64,000 nucleotides of DNA from Merluccius polli (Eukaryota > Chordata > Actinopteri > Gadiformes > Merlucciidae), in assembly GCA_030340625.1 (NCBI GenBank), contig JAOPHQ010001993.1, forward strand, positions 248,001 to 312,000, written 5' to 3'. Positions 14,180-25,285 of this stretch are shown piece after piece (the stretch's first letter is position 1; every line of letters starts with the position of its first letter). The notes beneath the pieces were generated by a model. It ran no database searches and was not told the DNA's origin. It saw only the letters and a list, made by a program, of their open reading frames with translations. Both the position numbers and the translations under genes were made by a program.

Positions 14180-14571
14180 CTTTCCGACCCTGAAAAGCTA
14201 CTACAACAACATGGAAGGGTGGCATGGTAAAGACAGCAACAGTCCTCGTCGATGTAGGTAGGTGGCAGCCATGTTAGCACATGTCCGTAGTCCGTAGAGC
14301 TCATTTGATTAAACGTTTTAAAGTTCAGTGTTTTTTTTTTTTTTGGATTTCCACCCGTCCTCAAATGATTTTAATCTGTGTCATCCCCCACTTTACGAGG
14401 AGAACATTACATTGATGTTTTTGCAGCAGGTGAGGTAAGTGGACATTTGTCTGTCATAAAGGTGCCAAGAAATCAATCAGCATGAAACTAAATTAAAACG
14501 TTGATTGTTTCAAACTGATTCATGCAACGGATGACCCGGGTGACCCATGTCACTGCGACTTTGAGGACAGC

Positions 14572-14572
<1 letters not shown>

Positions 14573-14620
<48 letters not shown>
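14573..14620. repeat. (CA)24 microsatellite
   Basis: Pure CA dinucleotides. Confidence 0.95.
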
Positions 14621-14623
<3 letters not shown>

Positions 14624-15316
14624 GTCGGAACGGCAAGGCATAAAGAGACCAATTATTTACTTGTGTCCTCGCAAGCGTGGAACACCTTCAAATACAATCT
14701 AAAAATAAAGTGATTGTATGAGTTTTTTTGTTTATTGAAATAAATGGCAACTCGTCCCTGGCAGTGACGTGCAATCATTACAGCGATTGTGTTTCATGTG
14801 GGAGTGGAGGCTCATCATGAGCGGACGCTGGGGAGATTGGCTCTCAAGGTCGGAATACTATACATCACCGCCACCTAGCGGTGAACCCGTGAAATGCCGC
14901 CATCGGTCCTAAAATTCATGCGCGAATTTTCCTGCCATCCTACCTAGTTTTGTGTGCCTTATAATAAGCCATTAACACTATCACACGGCGTATTGACATT
15001 GTTTTACGAGAGCAAACACTGATTAAGAGGTAAACCATATATTCTATATATCCTGTATGTTTTCCATTCCACCTCCACAATATCTTCCCTCCACCAAACA
15101 AAGCACCCTGGATAAAGGGCACCTCCGAGGGAGGAGACATCTACAGCGTCCTGGAAAGGGGAAGGTTCACCCACCAATACCTTCTGTCATGTCCACAACA
15201 TAAGGAAGTGCCCACGGCCACATACATCTAAAAAAGGATTCAGCTTACTCTGATCCCCACAAATGACTACATCCTACTGTGTCACTCCCTGCCCGTTACA
15301 GCACGACCATACATAC

Positions 15317-15347
<31 letters not shown>

Positions 15348-15351
15348 TGTG

Positions 15352-16180
15352 TACGTACGTCTGCGTGTGATGAGTTAAACTCAGCCATGCAGACCGCATG
15401 TTCGTGTTCACGTGTGACTCCTAAACGCGCGCATGCGTGTGTACGTACGTCTGTGTGCGCATTCCTTATGGGGGGTGAGAAGGGTCACGGGGGACTGGAC
15501 ACACGTACGTACGTTCGTGTGACTATTTAGTACAAATCAGCCATGCAGACCGCACGTTTGTGCGGTTTTATCTGTTTTCGTCATTTATGTAGCCTTAAAT
15601 GGATTAGATAGACCTTTCCAGGTAATCAATCAATGAAACTAGGATAAAAATAGGCCTATTAATTATTATAGGCTAATAATATTAGTCTATTATTCATCAT
15701 TTTTTGTTTTAGCTGTATTGTCATTCATGTTTTATTTTCGTTTTTATTTTTTTTAAATCCATTCAGGCTCCTCTGTGTTATAGGAACATGAATCAAAACA
15801 AAAAATGATGAATAATAGACTAATATTATTAGCCTATAATAATTAATAGGCCTATTTTTATCCTAGTTTCATTGATTGATTACCTGGAAAGGTCTAGTCC
15901 ATTTAAGGCTACATAAATGACGAAAACAGATAAAACAAAATGATGAAAACAGATAAAACCGCACAAACGTGTGGTCTACATGGCTGATTTGTACTAAATA
16001 GTTCGCTGATTTGTACTAAATAGTCACACGAACGTGTCTAGTCCCCCGTGACCCTTCTCACCCCCCATAAGGAATGCGCATGCAGATGTACGTACACACG
16101 CACGCGCATGTTTAGGAGTCACACATGCGCACTAACGTGCGGTCATGCTGAGTTAAACTCATCACACGCAGACGTACGTA
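15352..16180. repeat. Long inverted repeat (foldback-like)
   Basis: The left arm 15352-15710 and the right arm 15795-16180 are reverse complements, separated by an 84-base loop. The inner ~150 bases are nearly perfect (for example CCTTTCCAGGTAATCAATCA pairs with its complement). The right arm carries two small tandem duplications (GATGAAAACAGATAAAAC; GATTTGTACTAAATAG). The outer arms are rich in ACGTACGT palindromes. No coding frame is seen. It may be a foldback transposon or a tail-to-tail duplication. Confidence 0.85.
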
Positions 16181-16556
16181 GGTGTGGGACTTTAAGGAAA
16201 AAACCACACAAACGTACGTACGTGTGGCTAGTACACCGTGACCCTTCTCACCCCCCATTGTGTGTGTGTGTTTGTGTTCAGGAAATTATGGGTCAAAAGG
16301 GGGTCAAGATAACTCAGTGAAACCAATAAAAGCAACTATTGTTTGTGATCTGTAAGCAACCAAATAAGGACTGAATGTATGAATATACAGTATATACAGA
16401 CTATGAATAAACAGTTTATACTCTGACAATCAGGTTGGTTGTTTCAAATCTTCAAGGTGCCTTCACATGAAGGAAACTCATTGTGTGTGTTACGTCTTAA
16501 CCAAAGCCCCAACCTCACTTGTACATCAGCTCACATTAGATGACTCCCTCTGGAGG

Positions 16557-16700
16557 TTAAAGGGCTCCTGTTTTACACCAGGGCCCTCTAGTGACATCAC
16601 AAGTGGGAGTGTCCCACCAGATGTATGGGACTAGATCAGTCGACCAGCCTACCCAGTGGACTGTACCAACTGGTAGGGCAGGCTGCCAGCTCCCCTGTAA
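16557..16700. mobile_element. Partial copy of a TTAA-flanked miniature element
   Basis: Begins TTAAAGGGCTCCTG and shares words such as ACATCACAA.TGGGAGTGTC with the more complete copy at 51713-51976. The right boundary is uncertain. Confidence 0.5.
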
Positions 16701-17640
16701 ACACTCCTTCAACTCAGTTTCAATAAGTAGAGGACATGTGTTACATTAACGTTTAATCAGCAGGTGACTGGGTAACCATATCAGCCCTAAGAGGCCAAGC
16801 ATGCAATAGCACACGTTTAACCTGTAGAGGGCGTCGTCTTCGATGCAAACCAATGTACAAGTGGTGTTGGTGGTTTGATGCCGCTATTAGGATAGGCAGA
16901 CTACTTCTGTTGCAAACCCAGATGTCAACATCACCATGGAATTGACATTCAGAAGAACCGCGGTGTCAATCTCACTTATAAATGTGGAATAATCAACAAA
17001 TAATCATCGTTTTGCATCTTTCAGACAACTATAATCCCGCTTTTTTTCCCACTTCAACATTCAGCTGTTTGACATGTTGCCTGGCTGAGTCATTCCAAAC
17101 TGAATTCTCAGCTGTTTCCTGGAAAACACAGTTTGCATCAGGATTGATGTTTGTCGACAGTCAAACACTCAGGAATAATAAGCATAAACACACAGCAAAT
17201 CAGCCACGCTTATGAGAACAAATACACACAAAGATGACAATAAAAATGGCATAGCACGAGGGGATTGGCATATTGTCTCTTAATGTGACATTTCAGAGTC
17301 ACATCTCATGTTGAAACGACTGGCTGAGGAAAAAGAAGTGACTCATCTCTTCCTCTCTCCTTGCTAGAGAGAGGGGTTGGGGGGCGGAGTGGGCCGGTCC
17401 CCAAGCATAAAGCATGTGACGTGTGTGATGGGGTACATTAACATTTTAACTGAAAGTTATGAGAACGGCACGAGGTACAAAGACACATTGTATCAATCTC
17501 CTCTGAACTTACTGACTTTCTCATTTCACACACTCTTCCTGACAAAAGGCTTTGCCAAACCACATTTTCTGCTTCAAGTACAAGGCCCATATATCACTGA
17601 CATAAGGAAAAGTGCTACCAGAGCAAGAGCAGTGTATATA

Positions 17641-18027
17641 CACTCACCGGCCACTTTATTAGGTACACCTTGCTAGTACCGGGTTGGACCCCCTTTTGCC
17701 TTCAGAACTGCCTTAATCCTTCGTGGCACAGATTCAACAAGGTACTGGAAACATTCCTCAGAGAGTTTGGTCCATATTGACATGATAGCATCACGCAGTT
17801 GCTGCAGATTTGTCGGCTGCACATCCATGATGCGAATCTCCCGTTCCACCACATCCCTAAGGTGCTCTATTGGATTGAGATCTGGTGACTGGAGGCCATT
17901 TGAGTACAGTGAACTCATTGTCATGTTCAAGAAACCAGTCTGAGATGATTCGCGCTTTATGACATGGCGCGTTATCCTGCTGGAAGTAGCCATCAGAAGA
18001 TGGGTACACTGTGGTCATAAAGGGATG
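17641..18027 (-). pseudogene. Truncated Tc1/mariner transposase copy (3' part only)
   Basis: Starts at the terminal repeat CACTCACCGGCCAC after TA and matches the 3' third of the two intact copies in this window, in reverse orientation. It ends abruptly at AAAGGGATG, about two thirds of the way back through the transposase gene. It has an indel in the region of the catalytic Glu, so the frame is broken. The 5' part is missing and a hAT-like element follows directly. Confidence 0.9.
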
Positions 18028-18031
18028 ATAC

Positions 18032-18489
18032 CATAGACATATACATAGACGCCTCATAGACTGACGCTGCCCGTTAGAGCTGACGTAGCAGCGCGGCCGC
18101 CATCTTGGCAGGGGACCCAGTGCATTCATTTCTATGGAGGAAGGTGTATCCCCAACTACAATAATAAGCATAACTCCCCGAATTTTTACCGGATTTTCAC
18201 ACGGTTTGGTTTGTTACAAATGGCAGAGATTTATTTATGATACAGGACGAATTTATTTTATTTTTTATTTTTTTTTAAATAATAAGAATTATTGTTCAAT
18301 CTTACTTGTTAAAGGTAATCCCACGCAATCTGGTGTCAATACTGCGCCGTAAGCTGCACAAAATACTGGCATAGCTTGCTCTCCCGTTGACTCCTATGCT
18401 AGACTAGAGTGAGGAGACCCAACCAATATGGCGACGACGCTGGGTTACGTTCCATCACGTCATGAGGCGTCTATGTATATATGTCTATG
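18032..18489. mobile_element. hAT-like non-autonomous element, copy 1
   Basis: About 458 bases with terminal inverted repeats starting CATAGACATATA and ending in the inverse of ATAGACGCCTCAT. It contains no transposase frame. A second copy at 21565-25772 has a clear 8-bp duplication. Here the flanks do not match, which fits rearrangement between two Tc1 copies. Confidence 0.8.
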
Positions 18490-18492
18490 GTA

Positions 18493-19706
18493 TCACCGGC
18501 CACTTTATTAGGTACACCTGTCCAACTGCTCGTTAACGCAAATTTCTAATCAGCCAATCACATGGCAGCAACTCAATGCATTTAGGCATGTAGACATGGT
18601 CAGGACGATCTGCTGCAGTTCAAACCGAGCATCAGAATGGGGAAGAAAGGTGATTTAAGTGACTTTGAACGTGGCATGGTTGTTGGTGCCAGACGGGCTG
18701 GTCTGAGTATTTCAGAGACTGCTGATCTACTGGGATATTCACGCACAACCATCTCTAGGGTTTACAGAGAATGGTCCGAAAAAGAGAAAATATCCAGTGA
18801 GCGGCAGTTCTGTGGGCGCAAATGCCTTGTTGATGCTAGAGGTCAGAGGAGAATGGCCAGACTGGTTCGAGCTGATAGAAAGGCAACTGTAACTCAAATA
18901 ACCACTCGTTACAACAGAGGTATGCAGAAGAGCATCTCTGAACGCACAACACGTCGAACCTTGAGGCGGATGGGCTACAGCAGCAGAAGACCACACCGGG
19001 TGCCACTCCTGTCAGCTAAGAACAGGAAACTGAGGCTACAATTCGCACAGGCTCACCAAAATTGGACAATCGAAGATTGGAAAAACGTTGCCTGGTCTGA
19101 TGAGTCTCGATTTCTGCTGCGACATTCGGATGGTAGGGTCAGAATTTGGCGTCAACAACATGAAAGCATGGATCCCTCCTGCCTTGTACCAACGGTTCAG
19201 GCTGGTGGTGGTGGTGTAATGGTGTGGGGGATATTTTCCTGGCACACTTTGGGCTTATTAGTACCAATTGAGCATCGTGTCAAAGCCACAGACTACCTGA
19301 GTATTGTTGCTGACCATGTCCATCCCTTTATGACCACAGTGTACCCATCTTCTGATGGCTACTTCCAGCAGGATAACGCGCCATGTCATAAAGCGCGACT
19401 CATCTCAGACTGGTTTCTTGAACATGACAATGAGTTCACTGTACTCAAATGGCCTCCACAGTCACCAGATCTCAATCCAATAGAGCACCTTTGGGATGTG
19501 GCGGAACGGGAGATTCGCATCATGGATGTGCAGCCGACAAATCTGCAGCAACTGCGTGATGCTATCATGTCAATATGGACCAAACTCTCTGAGGAATGTT
19601 TCCAGTACCTTGTTGAATCTGTGCCACGAAGGATTAAGGCAGTTCTGAAGGCAAAAGGGGGTCCAACCCGGTACTAGCAAGGTGTACCTAATAAAGTGGC
19701 CGGTGA

Positions 19707-19709
<3 letters not shown>
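18493..19709 (+). mobile_element. Tc1/mariner-type transposon, intact ORF, copy A
   Basis: About 1217 bases. The right end is the full terminal repeat before TA. The left end lacks the first three bases (CAC) of the repeat compared with copy B but is still preceded by TA. Both ends lie against repeats: a hAT-like element on the left and a (TA)n run on the right. The short left end may impair excision. Confidence 0.92.
18637..19677 (+). CDS. Tc1/mariner transposase (intact, 346 residues), copy A
   Basis: Cuts and pastes its own element at TA sites. Residues 1-110 form a paired-like double helix-turn-helix for terminal-repeat binding (SISETADLLGYSRTTISRVY is helix-turn-helix-like). The catalytic acids are Asp155 (WSDESRF), Asp246 (QQDNAPCH) and Glu283 (PDLNPIEHLW). 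I count 36 residues between Asp246 and Glu283, so DD36E rather than the DD34E of classic Tc1; a DD36E family called Intruder is known from vertebrates. No stop or frameshift occurs. It differs from copy B at Tyr34, Pro185, Leu255 and Ala289. Confidence 0.95.
   Translation: MGKKGDLSDFERGMVVGARRAGLSISETADLLGYSRTTISRVYREWSEKEKISSERQFCGRKCLVDARGQRRMARLVRADRKATVTQITTRYNRGMQKSISERTTRRTLRRMGYSSRRPHRVPLLSAKNRKLRLQFAQAHQNWTIEDWKNVAWSDESRFLLRHSDGRVRIWRQQHESMDPSCLVPTVQAGGGGVMVWGIFSWHTLGLLVPIEHRVKATDYLSIVADHVHPFMTTVYPSSDGYFQQDNAPCHKARLISDWFLEHDNEFTVLKWPPQSPDLNPIEHLWDVAEREIRIMDVQPTNLQQLRDAIMSIWTKLSEECFQYLVESVPRRIKAVLKAKGGPTRY

Positions 19710-19750
<41 letters not shown>
19710..19750. repeat. (TA)n microsatellite at transposon end
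   Basis: TA dinucleotides between Tc1 copy A and the next hAT miniature element. A similar run (20040-20066) lies on the other side of that element, so both used the same TA-rich target. Confidence 0.9.
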
Positions 19751-19753
<3 letters not shown>

Positions 19754-20035
19754 TGATGGGCCGATAACGGTGTTTTGTCATTGCGAGATTTGTCATTGCC
19801 GATAATATTTTTATCGCCGATATCGCGAACCAAAATCCTCCAGTAGCACCCCCCCCCCCCCCCGCTCAACAATCACGCAGTCACACGTCATTATTTCGGA
19901 AAAATAAGCCATTATTCAGGTAGAAAACACATTAAGGACACCTTCGACATCATTCAAAGGAGCCACTTTAATCTAGATTAATTTCAAGATTACCATTAGA
20001 TTAATCTAGATTAAATATTTTAATCTATGCCCATC

Positions 20036-20039
<4 letters not shown>
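19751..20039. mobile_element. hAT-type miniature element inside a (TA)n run
   Basis: The left end TAGTGATGGGCCGATA and the right end CCATCTCTA are inverted terminal repeats (TAGNGATGGGC). It sits within a TA repeat, so an 8-bp ATATATAT duplication is likely but cannot be distinguished from the repeat. It contains a 14-C run and an inverted ATTAATCTAGATTAA motif. No gene. Confidence 0.7.
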
Positions 20040-20066
<27 letters not shown>

Positions 20067-20069
20067 ATG

Positions 20070-21556
20070 TGGTTAGGGATTGTGGTTAGACTGTCACACA
20101 CCCCTCTGAACCAACATGACGAGAGTTAATCATGACAAAAACAAGAACAAAATAACAAAGTTGGTTTATTTTGTAACACCTCTGCATTTGATTTTGACCA
20201 CCACCAGTCATTATGTACATCATCTTACAGTTTGTAGCCTAATATTGAACATACTGCGGGTCACTCTATACACACAAAATCAGCATTCCCATAATCAAGT
20301 CATGAAAGAGTGCATCCCAAACAAAGCAAAGGAAGTCAATTCAATGAAATAATGTAAGCAAACGGCTGCCGGTTGACAAACATTTCAGACGTTAATTTCC
20401 CGTCATGTGAACGTCATTGTAGCAATGTCAAAAATCACAGTAAATACTGGGACATTGTTACACACAAAAACAAGTCAAAGCTGGCTCACACAATTAGTAG
20501 CTTAAATAAGGGACTTTCCATGTCCATGGGTGCCTACTTATAGTTGATGGTGTGGGTGCAAGATTAGTTTTTGACAAGCATGGGGAGCTATGGCTGAACT
20601 TTCTGCATTTAATTAACACCTTTAAAGCTGCTCTAGATAACTTTTACACGGTCAAATATGCCAAAAATCATCCCCATACCGTCAGGTACGAGTGAGTCAA
20701 GTGGTCTGGGAGAATATCTCACGCTTGTGTATGCATCCTCCACTATTGAAGTGACAGGCATGTCCATTACCTGCAACTCCTGGGTCTCCACTTCGCTGCC
20801 TCCTGCCTGAGACTATAGTCGCCACTTTGTTCTAGAAAGAGAGCATCACACTTAACGGGCTTGAACATTATCTGAGGCCATGACGGACAGACAGATCATT
20901 TATATCCATTTATACTACAGTTTGGAGCTGACTGATAAGTCCATTACCTGTAACTCTTTGGGTTCCCTGTAGGCCTACTTCCCTGGCTTGCTTTCGCTCA
21001 TGTTTCTGGCTGCAAATACATTACAGTAGATTGAGTGAATTGATTAATTAGACGACAATAATACATGTAACAAATTAAGTCCCTGTTGAACGGTCCACCT
21101 CCCAAAACCTCACGCAAATGGCCAATATCAAGGACAGCAGCTACTGCACACATACAAGGACTGAGGCTTTCTGCTCCTGCGGTTCAATGTTAGCTCGGCC
21201 CAATACATCTGCTCCATTCAAAATAACCGGTTAGGCCCATCCAACAGGACACAGCTGTAGCCTAATAATAATAATAACAACTTGCAATATTAATGTTAAA
21301 CCTTCGAATTGCAATTCAAATGTACAGATAGTGTTGACGTTTTATCGAAAAAATAAAAAGCGGAACGGTGTTATACGCCAAATATGGGGGGCCGTGTGCT
21401 CATGTTTCTACCAATGAAAATGCCTCAGCTCCGTCACGTCATACCACTTCATCATGGTCGTCTTCTTCCTCCTCCTCATCTTCATCTTCATCCCTCACAC
21501 CTGGAGCTAATGAGCTACAAAGGGCCGTGCCTCGCGGCCTTCTTCCGACCCAGCCC
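20070..21556. other. Non-coding stretch, no recognised gene
   Basis: I see no supportable coding exon. Two similar ~50-base segments ending, on the minus strand, in GAGTTGCAGGTAATGGA (near 20770-20815) and GAGTTACAGGTAATGGA (near 20940-20985) look like duplicated exon-donor relics of an unidentified element. A (TCTTCC)-rich tract lies near 21450-21495. Confidence 0.5.
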
Positions 21557-21670
21557 GTTTCACCCAGAGACATGCGTAGACGCCTCATAGACTGACGCTG
21601 CCTGTTGGAGCTGACGTAGCAGCGCGGCCGCCATCTTGTATGGGTCCCCAGTGCGCCCCCAGTGCATTCA

Positions 21671-21811
21671 TGTTTAGTTATGATTTATATAGAGCAAATA
21701 CGACAGACCTGTTGTAGGTTTTAGCCATAACTTTAATCTCTCAACCAGCGCCGCCTAGTGGCTTCCACATTACATGTATATCAGGATGTAGTATTTATAC
21801 ATATCATGACA
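21671..21811 (-). repeat. 3' LTR of the Ty3-type element
   Basis: 141 bases, identical by eye to the other LTR. On the element's strand it starts TGTCATGATATG and ends CTAAACA, and carries a TATAAATA box-like word. Confidence 0.93.
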
Positions 21812-22255
21812 TCTCCCTTTTTTTTTTTTTTTAACATCAAAAAATCCATGAACTTAAGGCACTGTAAAGTCCAGTAGGAGAAAAGAAAAGAAAAAAAAAA
21901 CACTGTTTACCATGCCATAACATTTTTCTAGCTTCAAAACACACTAATGCGATCTAACTCATTTCACATTTATTTCCGCATTTCTTTCCATCTTTTTTTT
22001 TTTTCAGTATTACTTCTCAAGTGTCCAACTATGAACTATGAAATAAAACGTTCAAACTTGAAAAAACAGTCCATATTACTCCTCAACAAGTCGTCTTGGC
22101 TTTGAGATCATTCGACCACTTGCTGTTCTACCAGGGAGACCAGGAAGCTCTGTAGGACTGACATCTCTGGTTGTTGTTTTGTTTTGAGTGTCCATTTCAT
22201 GTTTGTCCTCTGTGCTGTCACAGACATTCTGTTGAGTCACATGTTGGTTGTCCAT

Positions 22256-25200
22256 TTATTTTGGTGTGTTTCTTTGTTCCTTTGATTGCATCAGAAACTT
22301 CCTGTTCCTTCTATACACCTGTCCATCAGGTGTCTCTACAACATACGATCTTGGCTGGTCAGAAAGTCCAGTTACCTGGGCTGTATTCCATACTCCATCT
22401 TGCCATAATCTGACATTTTCGCCAACCTGAAGTTTCTGAAGTGCTTTGGATCCTTGATCAAAGTATTCCTTCTGTTTATTTTGTCTTGTTTCTAGCATTG
22501 TCTGAACTGTATCGGTTACCATTTGAGGTGTCAACATCTGTGATGTCATCGGAAGTCTTGTTCTCAAACGTCGACCCATTAACAGCTGGGCTGGTGACGC
22601 TCCGATATCCTCCAAAGGTGTGCTTCTCAGATTCAGCAAAGACAGATAAGGATCTTTTCCATCAGCTTTAGCCTTTTTTAGCATGAGTTTGACAGTCTGT
22701 ACTCCTCTTTCAGCCATTCCATTTGACTGTGCGTGATGTGGGCTTGATGTTCTGTGAATAAACTCCCACTCCTTTGCAAAGGCTTGGAATTCACGTGAGC
22801 TAAATTGTGGTCCATTATCTGAAATTAATGTTTCAGGAATACCATGTCTGGCGAATTGTGACTTTAGATGGGTGATGACTTTTCCACTTCTCGTGTCTGA
22901 CTTCAACCACTCAACCTCGATGAACTTGGAATAGTAATCCACAATGAGTAGATACTCCTGCTGATCAAAGGTGAATAGGTCAACACCTATCTTCTGCCAG
23001 GGTCTTTCAGGAACACTGTGTGGATGTAGTGGCTCTTTAGTTTGTCGTTTCTGGTAAGTACAGCATACATCACAGCTATTCACAGTCTCTGAGATACTTT
23101 GCGACATTCCAGGCCAAAAGAGTACCTCTCTCGCTCTGCGTCTACAGTTTTCACTGCCCAAATGACTTTCATGAATGCGCTGTAGCATCTCCATTCTCAT
23201 TGCTGCAGGAACTATGAGCCGTTCTCCTTTGAATAAGATTCCATCCACAACTGAAATTTCTTCCCTGAAGTTCCAATAGACTTGTATTTCTTTTGCAGCT
23301 TGACTTTTTGTTTCTGGCCATCCATTCAGAACTGTTTCAGTGAGTTTAGTCAGTGTGACGTCATTTTTTGTTTCCTTTCTGAATTCCTCTAGTTTCTCAA
23401 TCGACACAGGTAAGTTTGAGATCACCATGTGTACCTGAGCTTCTAGTTCTTTATCTATTGCACCAGTCTCTGGTAAGTAAGCTCTGGATAACGCATCTGC
23501 AATATACATCTCTTTTCCTGGCTTATAGTGTACGTTCACATGATATCTTTGCAGTCTCATTAAAAGTCTTTGTATTCTAGCTGGAGCGCTGCTCAACGGC
23601 TTTTTCATTATCGCTTCAAGTGGTTTGTGATCCGATTGCACATCCACTTCTCTCCCGTACACATACTGGTGAAAACGTTCTGCTCCAAACACAATTGCCA
23701 ACATCTCCTTTTCTATCTGTGCGTAACGTTGTTCAGTTTCAGTCAATGCACGTGATGCGTACGCTACTGGCTTGTCCTCTTGTAGTAAGACAGCACCGAG
23801 TCCACTTTTGGATGCATCCACTGACAGTGTTACTGGGAGCTTTACATCGTAGTATCTGAGCAAAGGAGCTTCAGTGAGCATTGTTTTCAACTGGTTGAAT
23901 GCGTGTTGATGTTCACCTTTCCATTGCCATTCAACATCATCTCTGGTAAGTCCACGCAATGGCTCAGTATGTTGTGACAAGTTTGGAATGAATTTTGCAA
24001 GGTATGTGACCATACCTAGAAATCGTTCCACATCTTTCTTGCATTCTGGTGTTGGCATTTTCCTTATAGCCTCAATCTTGCTTTGGTCTGGTTTTAAACC
24101 GTCTTTTGAGAAGATGTGACCCAGGTATTTGATTTCTTCTAGGCCTACTTTGCATTTTTCTTTGTTTAGCTTGAAATTCTTGGCTCTTGCTCTCTCCAGC
24201 ACTTGTTTCAATCTGCTATCATGCAGGTCTCTTGTCTCGCCCCAGATCAGAATGTCATCAATATAAGTCTCAACACCTTCTATTCCTTCAAACAGCTGTC
24301 TCACCGTCCTGTGGAACACTTCTGGCGCGGAATTAATTCCAAATGCGAGTCTAAGGAATCTATAACGACCAAAAGGAGTGTTGAACGTACAGAGGCGAGA
24401 GCTGGCTTCGTCTAGTTTGAGTTGCCAAAAACCTGAACTTGCGTCCAGCACTGTGAAGTATTTTGCTTTTGTGAGCCTGCTAGTGATTTCCTCTACCGTT
24501 GGTAGTTGGTAGTGTTCCCTCATTACTGCTGTGTTGAGATCACGAGGATCTAAGCAGATTCTTAATTTTCCATTTGGCTTTTCCACAATTACTATGGGGT
24601 TGACCCACTGGGTGGGCTCTTCTATCTTTGTAATCACTTTCATTTTTTCCATTCTGTTCAGCTCTGTTCTAAGTTTTTCTCTCAAAGTGACAGGAACTTT
24701 CCTAGGTGGATGGACTTTCGGTGTCACACTTGCATCAATTTGAATGGTGTGTTCTCCCTCCAGGCAACCTATGCCCTTAAACACATCAGCATACTCCTTG
24801 AAGATATCCATTTTGTCACCTTTATTCAGTGCCATCACTCTCTTGATGAGCCCCATTTGTTCACATGCCTGAATTCCGAGTATGGGTTTGGAATCTTTTT
24901 TTACGACAATGAATTCTAGAACAAATGTTTTCTTTTTGTATTTCACTGTCCAGTTGCACTTTCCTTTCACATGTATTTTGTCTCCAGTGTATGTTGAAAG
25001 TTTCACATCTGTAGGTCTGAGTATGTTCTTTTTTCCTATTCTTTGCAGTAGACTGTAAGGTATGACATTGGCTTGAGCACCTGTATCAAGTTTGAATTTT
25101 ACATGTTTGTGCTCCAACTTTAGGTCAACAGTCCATTCATCTGTCTGTGTCTGTGCCTTTGCATTCACTACACCCACGAACAGACTTTCCCGCTGATCCG

Positions 25201-25264
25201 TGACGTCATCGTCGTCAACTGCGTGAACTTTCCTCGATCTACACATCTTGGCAAAGTGGTTCAT
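22256..25264 (-). CDS. Ty3-type pol polyprotein (PR-RT-RH-IN), intact
   Basis: 1002 residues with no stop. It starts at the remnant of a gag zinc knuckle (NHFAKMCRS), then aspartic protease (Asp60-Thr-Gly-Ala), reverse transcriptase (YIDD at 334-337), RNase H (Asp483, Glu520, Asp545) and integrase with zinc site (His698, His701, Cys731, Cys734), catalytic Asp762, Asp816, Glu852 (35 residues between the last two) and a C-terminal chromatin-facing barrel. The order PR-RT-RH-IN defines Ty3. The style is like the K02A2.6/Mag group, which I infer from general resemblance. The ATG used is simply the first in frame; the natural frame would have continued from gag. Confidence 0.95.
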   Translation of the reverse strand: MNHFAKMCRSRKVHAVDDDDVTDQRESLFVGVVNAKAQTQTDEWTVDLKLEHKHVKFKLDTGAQANVIPYSLLQRIGKKNILRPTDVKLSTYTGDKIHVKGKCNWTVKYKKKTFVLEFIVVKKDSKPILGIQACEQMGLIKRVMALNKGDKMDIFKEYADVFKGIGCLEGEHTIQIDASVTPKVHPPRKVPVTLREKLRTELNRMEKMKVITKIEEPTQWVNPIVIVEKPNGKLRICLDPRDLNTAVMREHYQLPTVEEITSRLTKAKYFTVLDASSGFWQLKLDEASSRLCTFNTPFGRYRFLRLAFGINSAPEVFHRTVRQLFEGIEGVETYIDDILIWGETRDLHDSRLKQVLERARAKNFKLNKEKCKVGLEEIKYLGHIFSKDGLKPDQSKIEAIRKMPTPECKKDVERFLGMVTYLAKFIPNLSQHTEPLRGLTRDDVEWQWKGEHQHAFNQLKTMLTEAPLLRYYDVKLPVTLSVDASKSGLGAVLLQEDKPVAYASRALTETEQRYAQIEKEMLAIVFGAERFHQYVYGREVDVQSDHKPLEAIMKKPLSSAPARIQRLLMRLQRYHVNVHYKPGKEMYIADALSRAYLPETGAIDKELEAQVHMVISNLPVSIEKLEEFRKETKNDVTLTKLTETVLNGWPETKSQAAKEIQVYWNFREEISVVDGILFKGERLIVPAAMRMEMLQRIHESHLGSENCRRRAREVLFWPGMSQSISETVNSCDVCCTYQKRQTKEPLHPHSVPERPWQKIGVDLFTFDQQEYLLIVDYYSKFIEVEWLKSDTRSGKVITHLKSQFARHGIPETLISDNGPQFSSREFQAFAKEWEFIHRTSSPHHAQSNGMAERGVQTVKLMLKKAKADGKDPYLSLLNLRSTPLEDIGASPAQLLMGRRLRTRLPMTSQMLTPQMVTDTVQTMLETRQNKQKEYFDQGSKALQKLQVGENVRLWQDGVWNTAQVTGLSDQPRSYVVETPDGQVYRRNRKFLMQSKEQRNTPK

Positions 25265-25267
25265 TTT

Positions 25268-25285
25268 ATCCCACTTCTGACACCA
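25268..25285 (-). other. Primer-binding site, Leu tRNA
   Basis: TGGTGTCAGAAGTGGGAT is the reverse complement of the 3' end of a vertebrate Leu tRNA plus CCA. It abuts the 5' LTR. Confidence 0.85.

Larger units (their letters stand above)
6863..15300. other. Non-coding stretch with dense microsatellites
   Basis: No gene is supported. It is rich in CA (7279-7300, 7808-7952, 9963-9994, 14573-14620), GA (8513-8539), GT (10640-10669), an AAAG tract (11391-11432), a C/A-rich stretch (11740-11945) and a 32-G run (14148-14179). A GC-rich patch at 9400-9650 has open frames on both strands and is discussed as a finding. Confidence 0.65.

Noticed and set aside
17673..18171. A separate gene on the minus strand at 17.7-18.2 kb
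   Set aside because: It is the decayed 3' part of a Tc1 transposase joined to a hAT-like element.
22171..24919. Plus-strand frames opposite the Ty3 pol gene
   Set aside because: Antisense shadows of an intact pol frame with all catalytic motifs.
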